This document shows, piece after piece, positions 37,474 to 49,040 of a DNA stretch of 64,000 bases. Made by a program: the position numbers and the translations under genes. Under the pieces are notes generated by a model that did not search any database, had not been told where the DNA came from, and saw only the letters and a program-made list of their open reading frames with translations. How positions within the stretch are numbered: position 1 is the first letter of the stretch; the number at the start of each line of letters is the position of its first letter. The stretch is from Primulina eburnea (taxonomy: Eukaryota > Streptophyta > Magnoliopsida > Lamiales > Gesneriaceae): NCBI RefSeq assembly GCF_022965805.1, contig NC_133109.1:3883869-3947868 (forward strand), written 5' to 3'.

Positions 37474-38290
37474 GATACACATGCTTTACAACATATGGGC
37501 CTGTCCATCTTGATCGTATTTTTCTTGGGAATATGTGAAGTCGAGAATTATAAAACAAAACTTTTTTACCAATCTCAAAAGATTTTCTAAGAATTGTTTT
37601 AACATGAAATGATTTAATTTTTGCTTTATAAATCCTTGAATTCTCATACGCATCATTTATGAGTTCATCAAGTTTATTAAGTTGTAATTTGCGCAATTTG
37701 TTGCAATCATCCATGCTTGAATTAAAAGTTTTGATCGCCCAATAAGCTTTATGTTCAAATTTCACAGGAAAAAAACAATATTTTCCGTAAACCAACCTAT
37801 AGGGAGACATATTCAATGATGTTTTAAAGCTGTTCGATATACCCAAAGTGCATCATTAAGTCGCAGAGACCAATCTTTTCTATTTGAGTTAACAGTTTTT
37901 TCCAAAATTTGCTTTATCTCCCTATTAGCTAATTCCACTTGTCCATTTGTTTGATGATGATAAGGAGTAGTTACTTTGTGAGTAATACCATATTTTTTCA
38001 TTAATGAAGCAAATGGTTTATTAACAAAGTGAGTTCCTCCATCACTTATTATAGCTCGAGGAATTACGAATCTACTAAAAATATTTTCTTTCAAAAATTT
38101 GATGACGATTTTATAATCATTTGTTCGACATGGAATTGCCTCTATCCATTTGGAAACATAATAAACTGTAACTAAAATATACAAGTATCCAAACGACGGT
38201 GGAAAAGGTCCCATAAAATCAATTCCCCAACAGCAAAGATTTCAATTTCAATGATAGGATTCTAAGGCATCATGTTTCTTTTTGAAATTG
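37474..38290 (-). pseudogene. A1 integrase, core and C-terminal part
   Basis: First catalytic region [15 protein letters not shown] near 38214 (the Asp position lies just upstream, in IDFMGPFP), second Asp in [14 protein letters not shown], Glu in [13 protein letters not shown]. After ALWVYRTAL the frame shifts near 37815 and continues with [26 protein letters not shown] and the SRWTGPYVVKHVYL end, where the G2 LTR begins. The HHCC zinc region upstream (38290-38475) is only partly readable. Confidence 0.85.
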
Positions 38291-38474
38291 CACCCAATTT
38301 TTGACAATTTTAATAGATCTTGCAGATTTCGTGGGTGTCTTTAAACAAAGTGGGCCAATAAAATCCACACTGCAAAATTTTTGCAGCCGTTTTCTTTGAA
38401 GAAAAATGTCCTCCGCATGCTTCTGAATGACAAAATTTAATGACACTACTTACCTCATTGTCGGGTATGCAACG

Positions 38475-39057
38475 TCAAAAAATTTGATCTGGGCAGTACT
38501 TGAACAAATACGGATCATCCCAATAAATTTTTTTTACCTCATTCAAAAATTTTCTCTTATCTTGGGAACTCCATTGCGGTGGCATTTTTCCTGTCACAAG
38601 AAAATTTACTATATTAGCAAACCAAGGTGTAGTAGTAATTGAAAATAGATGTTCATCAGGAAAATTATCGTTAATTGGTGTCACTTCACAAGATGATCCT
38701 GTTACTAGTCTCGATAAATGATCGGCTACGACATTCTCGGTTTCTTTTTTTATCTTTGATCACAATGTCAAATTCTTGGAGCAACAAAATCCATCGTATC
38801 AGTCGTGGCTTTGCATCCTGTTTGGTCAACAAATATCTAATAGCAGAATGATCAGTAAACACAATAGTCGTTGATCCAATCAAATAAGAACGGAATTTAT
38901 CTAATGCAAATATTACAGCAAGTAGTTCTTTTTCAGTTGTGGAGTAATTCATTTGAGCATTGTTTAAAGTTCTACTTGCATAATATATCACGTAAGGCTT
39001 ACCGTTTCTTCTTTGACCCAGTACTGCACCGACTGCATAATCACTCGCATCGCACAT
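38475..39057 (-). pseudogene. A1 RNase H and connection to integrase
   Basis: RNase H starts [19 protein letters not shown], has [19 protein letters not shown] with the catalytic Glu, [11 protein letters not shown] and ends near [16 protein letters not shown]. It then shifts frame near 38745 and continues as a linker (DEHLFSITTTPWFANIVNF) leading toward integrase. Confidence 0.85.
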
Positions 39058-39066
39058 GATTTCAAA

Positions 39067-39900
39067 TCATAAAGACCAATCAGGAGGTTGCATGATAGGA
39101 GCTAATGTTAAATGTCGAATGATTTCATCAAAAGCATTTTGACATTCTTGAGTCCACTCAAATGCAGTGTCTTTTGTTAAGAGGTTACAAATGGGTTTAG
39201 ATATTGAACTAAAGTCCTTTATAAACCTCCTATAAAATCCAGCATGTCCCAAAAATGAGCGAATTTCTTTAATGATTTTTGGAGGGGGTAAATTGGAAAT
39301 GACATCAACTTTGGATTTATCAACTTCAATTCCATGAGATGACACGACATGTCCCAGAACAATCCCAGAAATAATCATGTAATGACATTTTTCCTAATTT
39401 AAAATAAGACCTTTTTCCTCGCATCTTTTTAGAACTTTTTCCAAATTTTCAAGACAATTATCAAATGTATTCCCAAAAACAGTTAAATCATCCATGAAAA
39501 TTTTCAAACAATTTTCAACCTTGTTGCAAAAAATGCTTAGCATACATCTTTGAAATGTTGCTGGGGCATTGCATAATCCAAATGGCATCCTTCTAAATGC
39601 AAATGTTCCAAAAAGACATGTGAATGTAGTTTTATCTTGATCTTCGAGTGCAATGGGAATTTGATAATAACCTGAATATCGATCAAGAAAACAGTAGTAT
39701 GGATGACCTGCTACTCTTTCTAAAATTTGATCCAAAAATGGCAATGGAAAATGATCTTTTCTAGTGGCGTCATTTAATTTTCTATAATCAATATACATCC
39801 GCCAACTAGATGAGACTCGACTTGTTAACAATTCACCTTTTTCATTTTTATCACTGTGATGCCAGATTTTTTTGGAACTACTTTTGTTGGGCTTACTCAC
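39067..39900 (-). pseudogene. A1 reverse transcriptase
   Basis: RT fingers and palm: [52 protein letters not shown], active site FMDDLTVFG near 39480-39500, and after a stop near 39390 the [17 protein letters not shown] connection. The two catalytic aspartates remain. The RT start overlaps the preceding frame with a stop/frameshift near 39900. Confidence 0.88.
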
Positions 39901-41261
39901 TTACTATCAGAAATAGGGTAGATAATCCCAACATCAATTAGTTTAAGAACTTCAGTTTTCACAACATCTTTCATGTGTGGATTTAATCTCCCTTGTGGTT
40001 GTTGAGATGTTTTTGCATTTTCTTCTAAGTGAATTTTGTGAGTGCAAATTAGTGGATTAATGCCCTTGAGATCTTTTAGTGTCCAACCAATTGCATTTTT
40101 ATGTCTTTTAAGCATATCAACTAATTTACCTTCTTGATCGCTTTCTAGTTTGGAAGAAATTACCACCGGATATGTTTCATCTTCTCCAAGAAATGCATAC
40201 TTCAATTCTTCTGGCAAGGGTTTTAACTCCAATATGGGTGGTTCGTCTTTGTTCTCATATTTTGCATCAAATTCTTTCTCTGATCTTGGTAATGAGTGAT
40301 ACCTGATAAAATCATCAAGATCAATTTCAATATTTTCTTTAACAGTATCAATTGAACAAATATCTAATTGGTCACGAGTAGTCCCTTCTTGAATGTTTTC
40401 TTCCACAAGAGTTTCAATAATATTTTCATCTTCACTTTCATCTCCTTTGTCATGTGGTTGCTTACAAAGATTAAAAACATTAAGCTCCAAGGTCATGTTA
40501 CCAAATGAAAATTTCATTATTCCATTCCTGCAATTTATTAGAGCATTAGAAGTTGCTAAAAACGGACGACCCAAAATTACAGGAATTGCATTACAAGCTT
40601 CGATAGGTCATGTATCTAAAACTATGAAATCGACAGGATATACAAAGTTATCAAATTGGACCAACACGTCTTCTACCATACCTCTTGGCACCTTAACAGA
40701 TCTATCGGCAAGTAAAAGTGTTAACGAAGTAGTTTTTAACTCGCCTAGATTGAGTTCTTGATAAACTGAATATGGAAGTAAATTCACACTAGCTCCAAGA
40801 TCAAACAAGGCTTTTTTAATCTTTCGTTCTCGAATAATACATGAAATAGTAGGACAACCAGGGTTTTTGTATTTCAAAGTATTATTATTTTGAATGATTT
40901 CACTTACTTGTTCGGCTAAAAATGCTTTCTTTTTCACATTCAATTTTCTTTTCACAGTGCACAAGTCTTTCAAAAATTTGACATATGATGGTACCTGTTT
41001 TATTGCATCTAATAAAGGAATATTAACTTTTACTTGTTTAAAAATATCATATATATCAGAATTCAAATTTTATTTTTTTGTATTTTTCAATGCATGAGAG
41101 AATGATGGTGACACTGTCTGTTGAACCTCCTCTTCGCAAGTTATGGGTTCCACTTCCTTACCCTTTGGAGTTGATTTATCATCATCTTCACAAGGTTCAA
41201 GAATGGATTTTTCCACAACCTTACCACTTCGAAGGGTAATAACAGATTTTACCCGATCCAT
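39897..41261 (-). pseudogene. A1 Gag-protease junction, aspartic protease and linker
   Basis: From 41261 a basic/acidic linker (ITLRSGKVVE), a TAA near 41068, then the region KAFLAEQVSEIIQN, and the protease with FDLGASVNLLPYSVYQ (about 40790-40830), LLLADRSVKVPRGMVEDV and VDFIVLD. After a stop near 40607 follows GRPFLATSNALINCRNG and an acidic linker that leads to PHMKDVVKTEVLKLID at the start of RT. The protease DLGAS motif is a known Athila variant of DTGA. Confidence 0.85.
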
Positions 41262-42591
41262 CGGTTGAGTTCCAGAAGCTCCAGTTTCTGAATGATGATC
41301 CTTGGGATTATGCAGAGGTTGTGAAGGAAATTTACCTTTTTTTCATGAACATTAAGTGCAGATTCAAATTTAACAAGAGTATCTTTCAAATCTGTCATGG
41401 TTTGAGCAGTTTGAGTATTGATAGACTCTTGCTTTGCAATGAAAGAATTCAATGTATCTTCCAAATTTCTTTTAGGTGGAGGAACATAAGGTGCATAATT
41501 TTGAAAATTTTGTTGATTTTGGAAATGTGGTTGTGAAAATTGTGCAGCATTATCATTCCTCAAACTAAAATTTGGATGATTTCGCCAACCTGGATTGTAA
41601 TTTTGAGAACATGTTCAAAATTTGGCCTTTTGAAATTGTTCAAAACATTGGCTTATTCATGGAGACATTCTTTAAGAAAAGGGCAAAGTGGGACAATCTT
41701 ATGTAAAATGATCACTTGAATCACAGATGTGACACGCAATTTCTTGAACAGATTTTAATTGACCATTCTTTTTCAATTCAAGTGCCTCAACTTTTCTTGC
41801 CAAAGAGGTAAATCTAGCTTGAAGATCATGTTCATCTTTGAGAGTGTACATATCTCCACCAGATGTAGGAGATTGAATCTTGTTTGATGGTTCGATTGTA
41901 CCTATAGTGTCCCAATTTTGAGCATTTTCAGCTAATGAATCGAGATACTCAATTGCTTCATTTGGATCTTTATCTTCAAATGTTCCATTACATATAAATT
42001 CAACCATTTGCTTGTCTTTAGGTGTTAAGCCTTCATAAAATTGAGAAACAACTCTCCAAATTTCAAAACCATGATGTGGACAAAGATTAAGCAATTCTTT
42101 GTATCTATCCCAACACTGATAAAAAGTTTCTCCTTGTTTTTGAGTGAAAGTGATGATTTACCTTTTGAAAGAATTTGTTCTATGAGATGGAAAAAACTTT
42201 TTCAAAAATTTTTGTTGCAATTCATCCCAAGTTCGAATGGATCCCGATCTAAGATTTTGTAGCCAAGTTTTAGCTTTATCATTTAAAGAAAAAGGAAAAA
42301 GCTTAAGTCGAATTGTGTTCATGCTACAATTTAGATCATTATATGTGTTGCACACTTCTTCAAACTCTCGTAAATTCATGTATGGATTTTCAGAATCTAA
42401 TCCATGAAAATTGGGTAAAAATTGGATAATACCAGGCTTAAAATTGAAATGAGATGCATTAAAGGGAAAACTAGACATGAAGGTGCACTAGTACGTGTAG
42501 GATTCATGTGATCTCTAAGTGTTCTTCGTCTATCATGATCATGTTGAGATTGAATTTCATCTTCATTTTCTTGGATGGATTCTTCCGCCAT
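41249..42591 (-). pseudogene. A1 Gag
   Basis: The start MAEESIQENEDE at 42591 lies about 140 bp from the PBS. The frame shifts near 42475 and continues with FKPGIIQFLPNFHGLDSENP, LFPFSLNDKAKTWLQNL, LQQKFLKKFFPSHRT, WDRYKELLNLCPHHG, IEYLDSLAENAQNW. The nucleocapsid shows CHICDSSDHFT (a degenerate CCHC) and, after more stops, the NPGWRNHPNF motif. It ends with a helical QESINTQTAQTMTDLKDTL segment. Five or more breaks. Confidence 0.82.
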
Positions 42592-42729
42592 TTTTTGTAA
42601 AAATAAAGGGCCACTAAGTGTACGTGACCAAATGCTCATGAAAATGCAAATGCAAAAGAATAAAAACACACAAAAGCAATAAAAATTCAAATAAAGAAAA
42701 ATAAACTATAAACAAAATTAAATTATACT

Positions 42730-42747
42730 TCCCCGGCAACGGCGTCA
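42730..42747 (-). other. Primer binding site of A1 (tRNA-Asp type)
   Basis: The minus strand reads TGACGCCGTTGCCGGGGA. The Athila-typical site is TGGCGCCGTTGCCGGGGA, so one base differs. Confidence 0.85.
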
Positions 42748-42753
42748 AAAACT

Positions 42754-44200
42754 TGTTGCGACTTTGATTGTTGCACTCCCAAGAGCAGGTTGTCCACAAG
42801 TAGTATAATTCGATGAGTCCAAATATCGTATCCACAGGAAAGCTAAGGTAATTACAAGTCCACTACAATGTCTTTTTATTTTTATTTTTATTTTTTAGTT
42901 GTTTGAATCTTTAATTGGTAATTTTTAATTGTTCAAATTTTAATTAAGTAGTTGAGATTAAAGGATCCACTCTTAGTATTTTAATAAAGTTAACATTAAC
43001 GAACATTATTGAAATCCACTTAATAAAATGGTTCCAATATATTAAATAATCATATTTATATTATGTTATATATTATTATCTTATAAGTATATAATATATA
43101 CCAAAATTTATAAATGTGTCAAAGTATTTATTGTGCTATATATATATTGTAAACACTAAATCAAGGTTCCCACTTTAAATGGTTGGTAAACAAAACTAAC
43201 ATTTAAATGATACCAAGAAATTAATATTATGATATATTTATATATAGTAAATCAAGGTTCCCACTTTAAATGGTTGGTAAAACCAAACAAACATTTAAAT
43301 GGTTCCAAGAATTTAATATTATAATATATTCATATATAATAAATCAAGGCATCCACTTTAAATGGTTGGTAATACCAAACTAACATTTAAATGGTTCCAA
43401 GAATTTAGTGTAACATATAGCAACAATAAATCAAAACTCCCACTTATAAGTAGGATATAAAAATGCTTAAAGAAATAAATATAACCTAAACAATAAATAA
43501 TGATTAAATAATATAAAACATAGATTCTTACCTTTTAGTAACTTTATTATCATTCCAAGAGTTTCATTTTTTCATCTCAACTTTAGGAAGTTAGCTACTC
43601 ATTATTCAAAGTGTAAAACTTTGAATATGAATTTAACATGCTAATTATATTTAAATGAAGAAATAAAGGAAAAACAAAGAGAGAAATATTATGAACTCAA
43701 ATGTTTGTTCATAAAATGAGGGATATCTCAATACATTACAATGCACATCTATTTATAGCCAAATTTGGGGAGACAATCACAAATAAAATATTATTTTTTA
43801 CACATAAGTCTTCATTGGTCTTCCAAGAAATTAATATTTTAATACACATCACTTTTGAAAATCTTCTCATTTGAATTTTCTTCTCCACATAAAAACAAAC
43901 ATGTAGATATCTGAGTTGTTTGAATTGTGGTATCTTTTTTAACCATTTGACCAAGTAATTTGAGAGATATGGTCAAAACTAAAGCATGGTAAAACTGCCA
44001 CTTCTTTGGTAACTTTAATTGTTGCTTAATTTGATCCCACTTCTGAGAAGATTTTTATCTAATGCTTGCCACCCATATTGTAGATATTAAAATCAACTTT
44101 CTACATGTCCAAGAATCATCTTATTCTCATTTGCAACGCCAAGTTTATTCTTGTTTTATCGAACCTGTAAAAAATAGTAAAAACTTATAATTACACAACA
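42754..44200 (-). repeat. 5' LTR of A1
   Basis: The inner end (TGTTGCGACTTTG at 42754 on the plus strand) is six bases from the PBS and matches the usual Athila LTR/PBS layout. The outer end at ...ACACAACA (44200) is chosen because it mirrors the inner TGTTG and is less certain. It contains about four imperfect ~90 bp tandem repeats at 43157-43460. Confidence 0.62.
43157..43460. repeat. ~90 bp tandem subrepeats in the A1 LTR
   Basis: The motif TAAATCAAGGTTCCCAC (or a variant) followed by TTTAAATGGTTGGTAA recurs near 43157, 43248, 43340 and 43427, spacing about 87-92 bp. The last copy is partial. Confidence 0.8.
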
Positions 44201-44529
44201 ACTTATATTTTATACAATTTATTATAAAACATATAATATTTAAACATTTAATAAAACAAAAACTATATATTTATATTATAAAACATTTAATTAATATACA
44301 ATTTTTTATCTTTATCAGTGCTAACTCATCTTCTTCGATCATTGGGACTAATTGGATCAATTATGTATGCTACTTTGATAATTTTTTTTTTTTATAATAT
44401 CAAAGAATTTAAGCATATAACAAGTTAAGCTTCTTAATTATACAAGATCAAATGTAAAGTCTACAACACATGATCGACGTAAAAATTTATTCCAATTACA
44501 CATTACATAACTAGTGTTTTTTTTCATCA
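44201..44529. other. AT-rich segment, nothing recognised
   Basis: About 330 bp with A/T runs, including a 14-base T run near 44384. No gene, element end or repeat unit could be identified. Confidence 0.4.
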
Positions 44530-45731
44530 CTACAAGTCTAGGAATAAACCACCAGTTTCATATCTAAGCCCGGATCACCACGCTAATCATCACTCGCTAT
44601 TCTCGGTACTGATCCTGTCCCACCTGTTGCCATGCACACATACAAACACGACAATAGCCGGAAACTCCGGTGAGAATAAATCCCAGTATAAAACATGTTA
44701 TACATGCAATGCATAAAATCATATACAAAAACATAAACCATGTATCGAAGAACATGAATCATAATTTATGACACATTAGTGTATACAGATAAAACTCTTT
44801 AACTCGACTCATATCTAAGTCTAGGGATCCCGGTGTGAATAAGACGTAACAAATCTCCCACCTACTCTCCCAATCAGGGTGGCGGTACGTCTTATTTCTA
44901 TACTTCGGTCCACTCTGTATCGAATATCTACAACAGGAGTCGATATTCTCCTACGTACAACGATACCACTGAACATCTAATAACTTGGCACATTCAATGA
45001 CTCATCTATCTCAAGTGCATTTCTATAACTTAATAGACAAAGTATAAACATACCAAAGCATAAACAATCTAGTATGTGGTTTAGGGAAACTCCAGTCCAA
45101 TCTGACTCGAGTCGTATCTCTCGGTTCAACATTGATTTATACCTTTATTTTCTCGGTGTTTGGTTGGATGAAATCAATCTCAATCTTCGCAACCTTCAAT
45201 ACCAATCTGAAATAACATGTTTGATACGCACTATATCAACCTCCAACTCAACGTAAGAATATCAACATGCAATCTCGATACATTTCAACAGCATAACCGC
45301 GTAATCTTGATATACCTTCTATATAAACAAGATACGGACCATCTCAAAAACTCATAATCAATCAACACATCATGTCAATACCAAATCTGTATATTCTACA
45401 TCACATATAGCATGGAAAATCGATAACAATAGCATATGATAACATTTCTTCGATCCGATTTAATTTTACTTATCTCAACATATCAAGAACACATCTTATA
45501 TCTCAAAATTTTATTTCCCCAACTTGATATTTCCAAATCAAGCAAGAACATAATAAAACTTGCATCCTCTTGAAGCTAGTAACGAAAGGATCAAGAATCT
45601 AAGCTCCGATCACAATTCGGAGGGGTAGATGTTTCACAACCAAGTTTCTAATATACCTTGGAGCTTGAGGATGTTTCCTTCATGGAATTTCGTTCTTCAG
45701 CTGAGAAATGGTAGAGGAATGAAGAGGTGTA

Positions 45732-45743
45732 CCCATATAAATG
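45732..45743 (-). promoter_or_regulatory. TATA-like box of LTR L2
   Basis: The minus strand reads GCATTTATATGG, about 40 bp downstream of the palindrome array. Confidence 0.5.
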
Positions 45744-45782
45744 CATGGCAATGACACTTGGCCTATTTTTCATTCAGCACGT

Positions 45783-46045
45783 CTCGCGCATATGCGCGAC
45801 CTCAACCGGCGCATATGCGCGAGACCTACTGGTCTCAACCCTCAGCTTCTCGGCAGCTCGCGCATATGCGTGCACTTCTTCCACGCATATGCGTGAGGTT
45901 ATCTGGATTTAACATTTTAAAACACATCGCCTCGCGCATATTCACGCCCTGTCTCGCGCATATGCGCGAGGTCCTCTGCCTGCCTCGCGCATAGGAGCGC
46001 ATCAGTGCTGCGCATATGCGCGAGGGGTACTGTCCTCGCACATAC
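45783..46045. repeat. Array of CGCGCATATGCGCG palindromes in LTR L2
   Basis: Perfect or near-perfect dyads centred on CATATG: CTCGCGCATATGCGCGA at 45783, CGGCGCATATGCGCGAG at 45807, CGCGCATATGCGTG near 45859, CACGCATATGCGTG at 45882, CTCGCGCATATGCGCGAG at 45953, GCGCATATGCGCGAGG near 46009, plus damaged copies near 45931, 45985 and 46036. Spacing is irregular. Surrounding LTR sequence is AT-rich. Confidence 0.85.
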
Positions 46046-46153
46046 ATCGTCACATGAAATCTCATTTCGTGTCTCAGTTGGCCCCTTCATTAATCATGTC
46101 AAATCATAAGTCAATAATCGCAGATTAACAGATAAAAATCCTGGGCATTACAT

Positions 46154-46445
46154 TTCCTCTCACAAATGCTTTACTATCACTCATCTCAGCTGCATTAGCA
46201 TAGAATTCCATCACCACTGGTATCACCGAGGCTTGCGGTTGGCTACAAAATTTTCCCCAGCTTCTATTCTCAATTTGATTTATAATAAATATGTATTGCA
46301 CAAGCTGGAAACCACTTTTGCGAAGCGGAGCTCTATGTATTTTTTCATTTTCGTAGCGTTCCTTAGCGTTATCATTCACAAATAACCGAGAATCACGCGA
46401 TGAAGACGAAAAGGCATGGCTTACCTGGGCTTTCTTAGGCACCAT
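46154..46445 (-). pseudogene. Env-like frame of A2, N-terminal part
   Basis: Starts MVPKKAQVSHAFSSSSRDSR, then AKERYENEKIHR, a GFQL block, and SVIPVVMEFYANAAE with AFVRGN at the break. This is the pattern of the 'putative plant transposon protein' domain that Athila-type elements carry downstream of integrase. Function is unknown. L2 interrupts it after FVRG; the remainder is not in the window. The 5' leader (46446-46640) has repeated GGTGGCCGGA-type motifs. Confidence 0.7.
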
Positions 46446-46737
46446 CGTGGATTATTTGAGAAGCACAAGTAGCTCAGAGTAGGAGGCGTGTTGGCGGAGG
46501 TTGTGGTGGCCGGAGGCTTCAGTGGCGGCGGGAAAAAACGCAGAGGTGGCCGGAAAACAATGTGGTGACCGGAAAATTGATGCCTTGATATTTAGTAAAG
46601 GTGGTGACACTTAATTGTACCTGAAATTGACACAAGACGAGATTTTGAGCGAGATTGAGAGATGAGGGGCGAAAAAATTCGAAGGGGGCGGCTAGGTTTT
46701 GAGTGGGGAAGAAGAAAAGAAAGTTGCAGATTGCGAT

Positions 46738-46872
46738 CCGCCCGGGGGGACATTCTCAGCTTTAAAATTTTTTTTTTGAAAAGGGCGCGCCCGGGCGGAT
46801 GTGAATTTGAACCCGGGCAGAAGCTTCACAGCATTTTTAAAATTTGGTGGAAAAAGGGCGCGCCCGGGCGGA
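46738..46872. repeat. CCCGGG-centred GC palindromes in the A2 pol-env spacer
   Basis: Four CCCGGG cores in about 135 bp: near 46738-46749, 46784-46798 (GGCGCGCCCGGGCGG), 46811-46820 and 46856-46872 (GGGCGCGCCCGGGCGG). They are separated by AT-rich sequence including a T run. No coding motif. Confidence 0.75.
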
Positions 46873-47005
46873 AGATTCACGGCTTTCCCTCTTTCTTTTT
46901 TTTAATAAAATAATAAAAAAATAAACTAAAAATTGAATTAATTGCAAGATAGGGGAAAACGAGGTAGTTCTTAGTTTATAGTCGAGAGCTGGATTGTGGT
47001 CAGTT

Positions 47006-47128
47006 TCAGTTTGGATTGTCTTTGAACCGGGTGATTCCAAGTTGTTGCTCGACTGTGCCACCCATGTAGTGCTTGAGTCGCTGGGCATTGACCATAAATG
47101 TCACATCCTTTTCATCTTGCAATTCTAC
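47006..47128 (-). pseudogene. A2 integrase C-terminal end
   Basis: The minus strand reads ELQDEKD...VNAQRLKHYMGG and stops shortly after at about 47006. This is the last block of Athila-type integrase. It joins to [10 protein letters not shown] at 58505 across G3. Confidence 0.85.
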
Positions 47129-48305
47129 TGTGACACCTCTGACCAGTTTTAATAAAATAACAGCGGAATTTAAAATTTTTCTTGAAGGAAAGAAGGATTC
47201 AAAATATATTACCATAAAACATTTACAATCAAAAGTAAATACATGATCATTCAAATGATATAACAAAATACAAAATATCATTCATATGATCATGTCCAAA
47301 ATGTTTACAAAATGGCCTTCTTTCTTCCATCTTTATGCATATGACTCCGGCCCCAATAAACGTCCCGGTTTATCGCTCTTATCTGCATCACATGAAATAA
47401 CTGAAATAAGTATAAAACTCTGCAAGTGGAACTCTTACATAACAATGTACATAGCATACTCTGTAAAACATGGCTTTGAAAACATTAAATATCATTAACT
47501 CTTGAAATATGAATATCATAGCAATAATAACAATAACAATGGTATTTCTCTTTTCTCTGTTGGATTGATATCTATATAGTATCTCTGTCTCTGTACCTAT
47601 ATCCCATCGATATACATCGATAACTCTGAGGGATATAAGCCTATGGTCGTTGATCAACTAATTGCATGCAATCTCTGACTATGTATCTACCAATCCATAA
47701 ATCATTCGAACTCTCTCTTTGGCATTTTATCAAACACTTTGAAGACTCTATACTCTTGTATTCCCTTTTTCAATAATTGAGACATAAAATGCCTCCATAA
47801 TATAGAACAAAGTGTATCAATACATAACATGAATCAAATGAGGGGATAGCACATTAAAACCATTGAAACACCATACATATATTATCATGTGAGCACAAGA
47901 AATGAAATTCCACTTACAACAAACAAGAACACCTTCAATCTAAACCCTTCGTTGAGTTCCTACAACAATAAACCATATATAACACCATCAATAACCCAAT
48001 AATCCAACAATCCAACCATTAAATCCATAATACCAACACAATCAATAAATCCATGAATTCTATCAACACCAAACCAAGAATAAACTAAACCAAAAGCTTA
48101 CCTTAGCTTCCTTGATCCCAAAATAACCTTAATCTCACAAAAAAATCCACCAATATGCAAGAATCAAAGGAAGGAAATGAAAGAAATGAGGAAACCCTAG
48201 TCTCCAAGGAGAGAAAAATCGAGAAGGGTGGGAGAAAAATGAGGGAAATGAATCAATTCATCCAATTATATCACTTAAAACTCGAAACACGCTTATACTG
48301 TTCAT

Positions 48306-48526
48306 GCACCGTGGGTGCGCTATCTTCACCACCGCGGGTGCGCTATGCCTTCGGCATCTCAACCAAAAATCCATAATTGACGACCGCGGGTGCGCTCCAT
48401 TATGGACCGCGGGTGCGCTCTGGTCTCGGCCTTAACACCGCGGGTGCGGTGTAGCTACTGGAAAAACATCACAATTTCTGAAACCCGAGACCGCGGGTGC
48501 GGTGCCCTCTTGACCGCGGGTGCGGT
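48306..48526. repeat. ACCGCGGGTGCGSY repeats in the G3 3' LTR
   Basis: Seven copies near 48308, 48331, 48382, 48402, 48437, 48491 and 48513. The first four end GCGCT and the last three GCGGT. Each contains the dyad CCGCGG. Spacing is 20-54 bp, not regular. The partner array is at 58049-58267. Confidence 0.85.
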
Positions 48527-48917
48527 CACCCCTGGAGTCAACAAACAACTCTACGCAACAAAGATCGAATCGCAACGCTGATACAAAACAACTACAAATC
48601 AACTAATATCAACAACACCACGAAACAATTATAACCAACAATACTATAAACCATAATCACAACTCTTAACATCAAAAATATACTAAACTCGACCAAATAG
48701 TCAATAATCAAACAAAATCTTAGACCGTAACTGTGAGGCCCGGGGCCGAAGAGGGCGGGGGGTGATCGCCGGTGCCATCAGTTGCACGGACAATGAGCGG
48801 CTCCTGACAGGCTTCTAGGTGGAGGGAACATGAATGAACCGACCCACACGGGAATGAGAAGGATTCCGAGACTGTTCAATGTAAAGGACTATACAGTTGA
48901 AGAGGGCTTAAAAGATT

Positions 48918-49040
48918 TGATTGGTACTACTCATATCACGAAGGTGCATCTTCTTTTCGGTAGCTCATCACATAAGAACTCCAAAGTTAAGCGTGCTTGA
49001 ATTTGGGAAATTTTGGGATGGGTGACCTCCTGGGAAGTTT
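48918..49040 (+). other. 5S rRNA-like domain in the left Cassandra LTR
   Basis: It contains AGAACTCC, AGTTAAGCGTGCTTG (5S box A region), GGGATGGGTGACC and CTCCTGGGAAGT (intermediate element and box C region) in 5S order and spacing; the first third is more diverged. The loop between box A and the GATGG element differs from plant 5S. In known Cassandra elements the domain carries the pol III promoter. It is not a functional 5S gene. Confidence 0.88.

Larger units (their letters stand above)
37474..44200 (-). mobile_element. Athila-type gypsy element A1, 3' end missing
   Basis: The minus strand has a 5' LTR (42754-44200), a tRNA-Asp type PBS, Gag, protease, RT, RNase H and integrase. The integrase is cut at 37474 by the G2 LTR, so the env-like region and 3' LTR are absent. 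RT motif FMDDLTVFG, protease FDLGASVNLLP and the YNPGWRNHPNF Gag motif are typical of the Athila/Tat group. Many frameshifts and stops. Confidence 0.9.
44530..46152 (-). repeat. Gypsy-type LTR L2 (solo or truncated) inside the env-like frame of A2
   Basis: On the minus strand it starts TGTAATGCCCAGGA at 46152, interrupting the A2 env-like frame. It has a TATA-like TTTATATGG near 45732-45743 and a leader with CTCACCGGAGTTTCCGG and GGTGGGACAGGATCAG stretches that I associate with gypsy LTR R/U5 regions. The 3' terminus on the plus-strand left side is not defined and no PBS is visible, so the left coordinate is approximate. A palindrome array sits at 45783-46045. Confidence 0.6.
46153..47128 (-). 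mobile_element. Athila-type gypsy element A2, left segment (integrase end, spacer, env-like start)
   Basis: Continuation of A2 from 58505-64000 beyond the G3 insertion. On the minus strand it holds the integrase C-terminal end (47128-47006), a spacer with GC-rich palindromes, and the start of an env-like frame that is cut by L2 at 46153. The join with 58505 restores an Athila integrase order (SGAI / ELQDEKD…RLKHYMGG). Confidence 0.82.

Noticed and set aside
45727..46065. Frames of 61-78 codons on both strands in L2
   Set aside because: They arise from the palindrome array, which lacks stops on both strands because of GC-richness.
48155..48376. Basic frame in the G3 LTR (MQESKEGNERNEE)
   Set aside because: It is interrupted in the partner LTR and lies in the R/U5 part; coding is unlikely.
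48306..48526. CRISPR-like direct repeats (ACCGCGGGTGCGCT)
   Set aside because: Repeats are only 14 bp with irregular spacing and lie inside an LTR.
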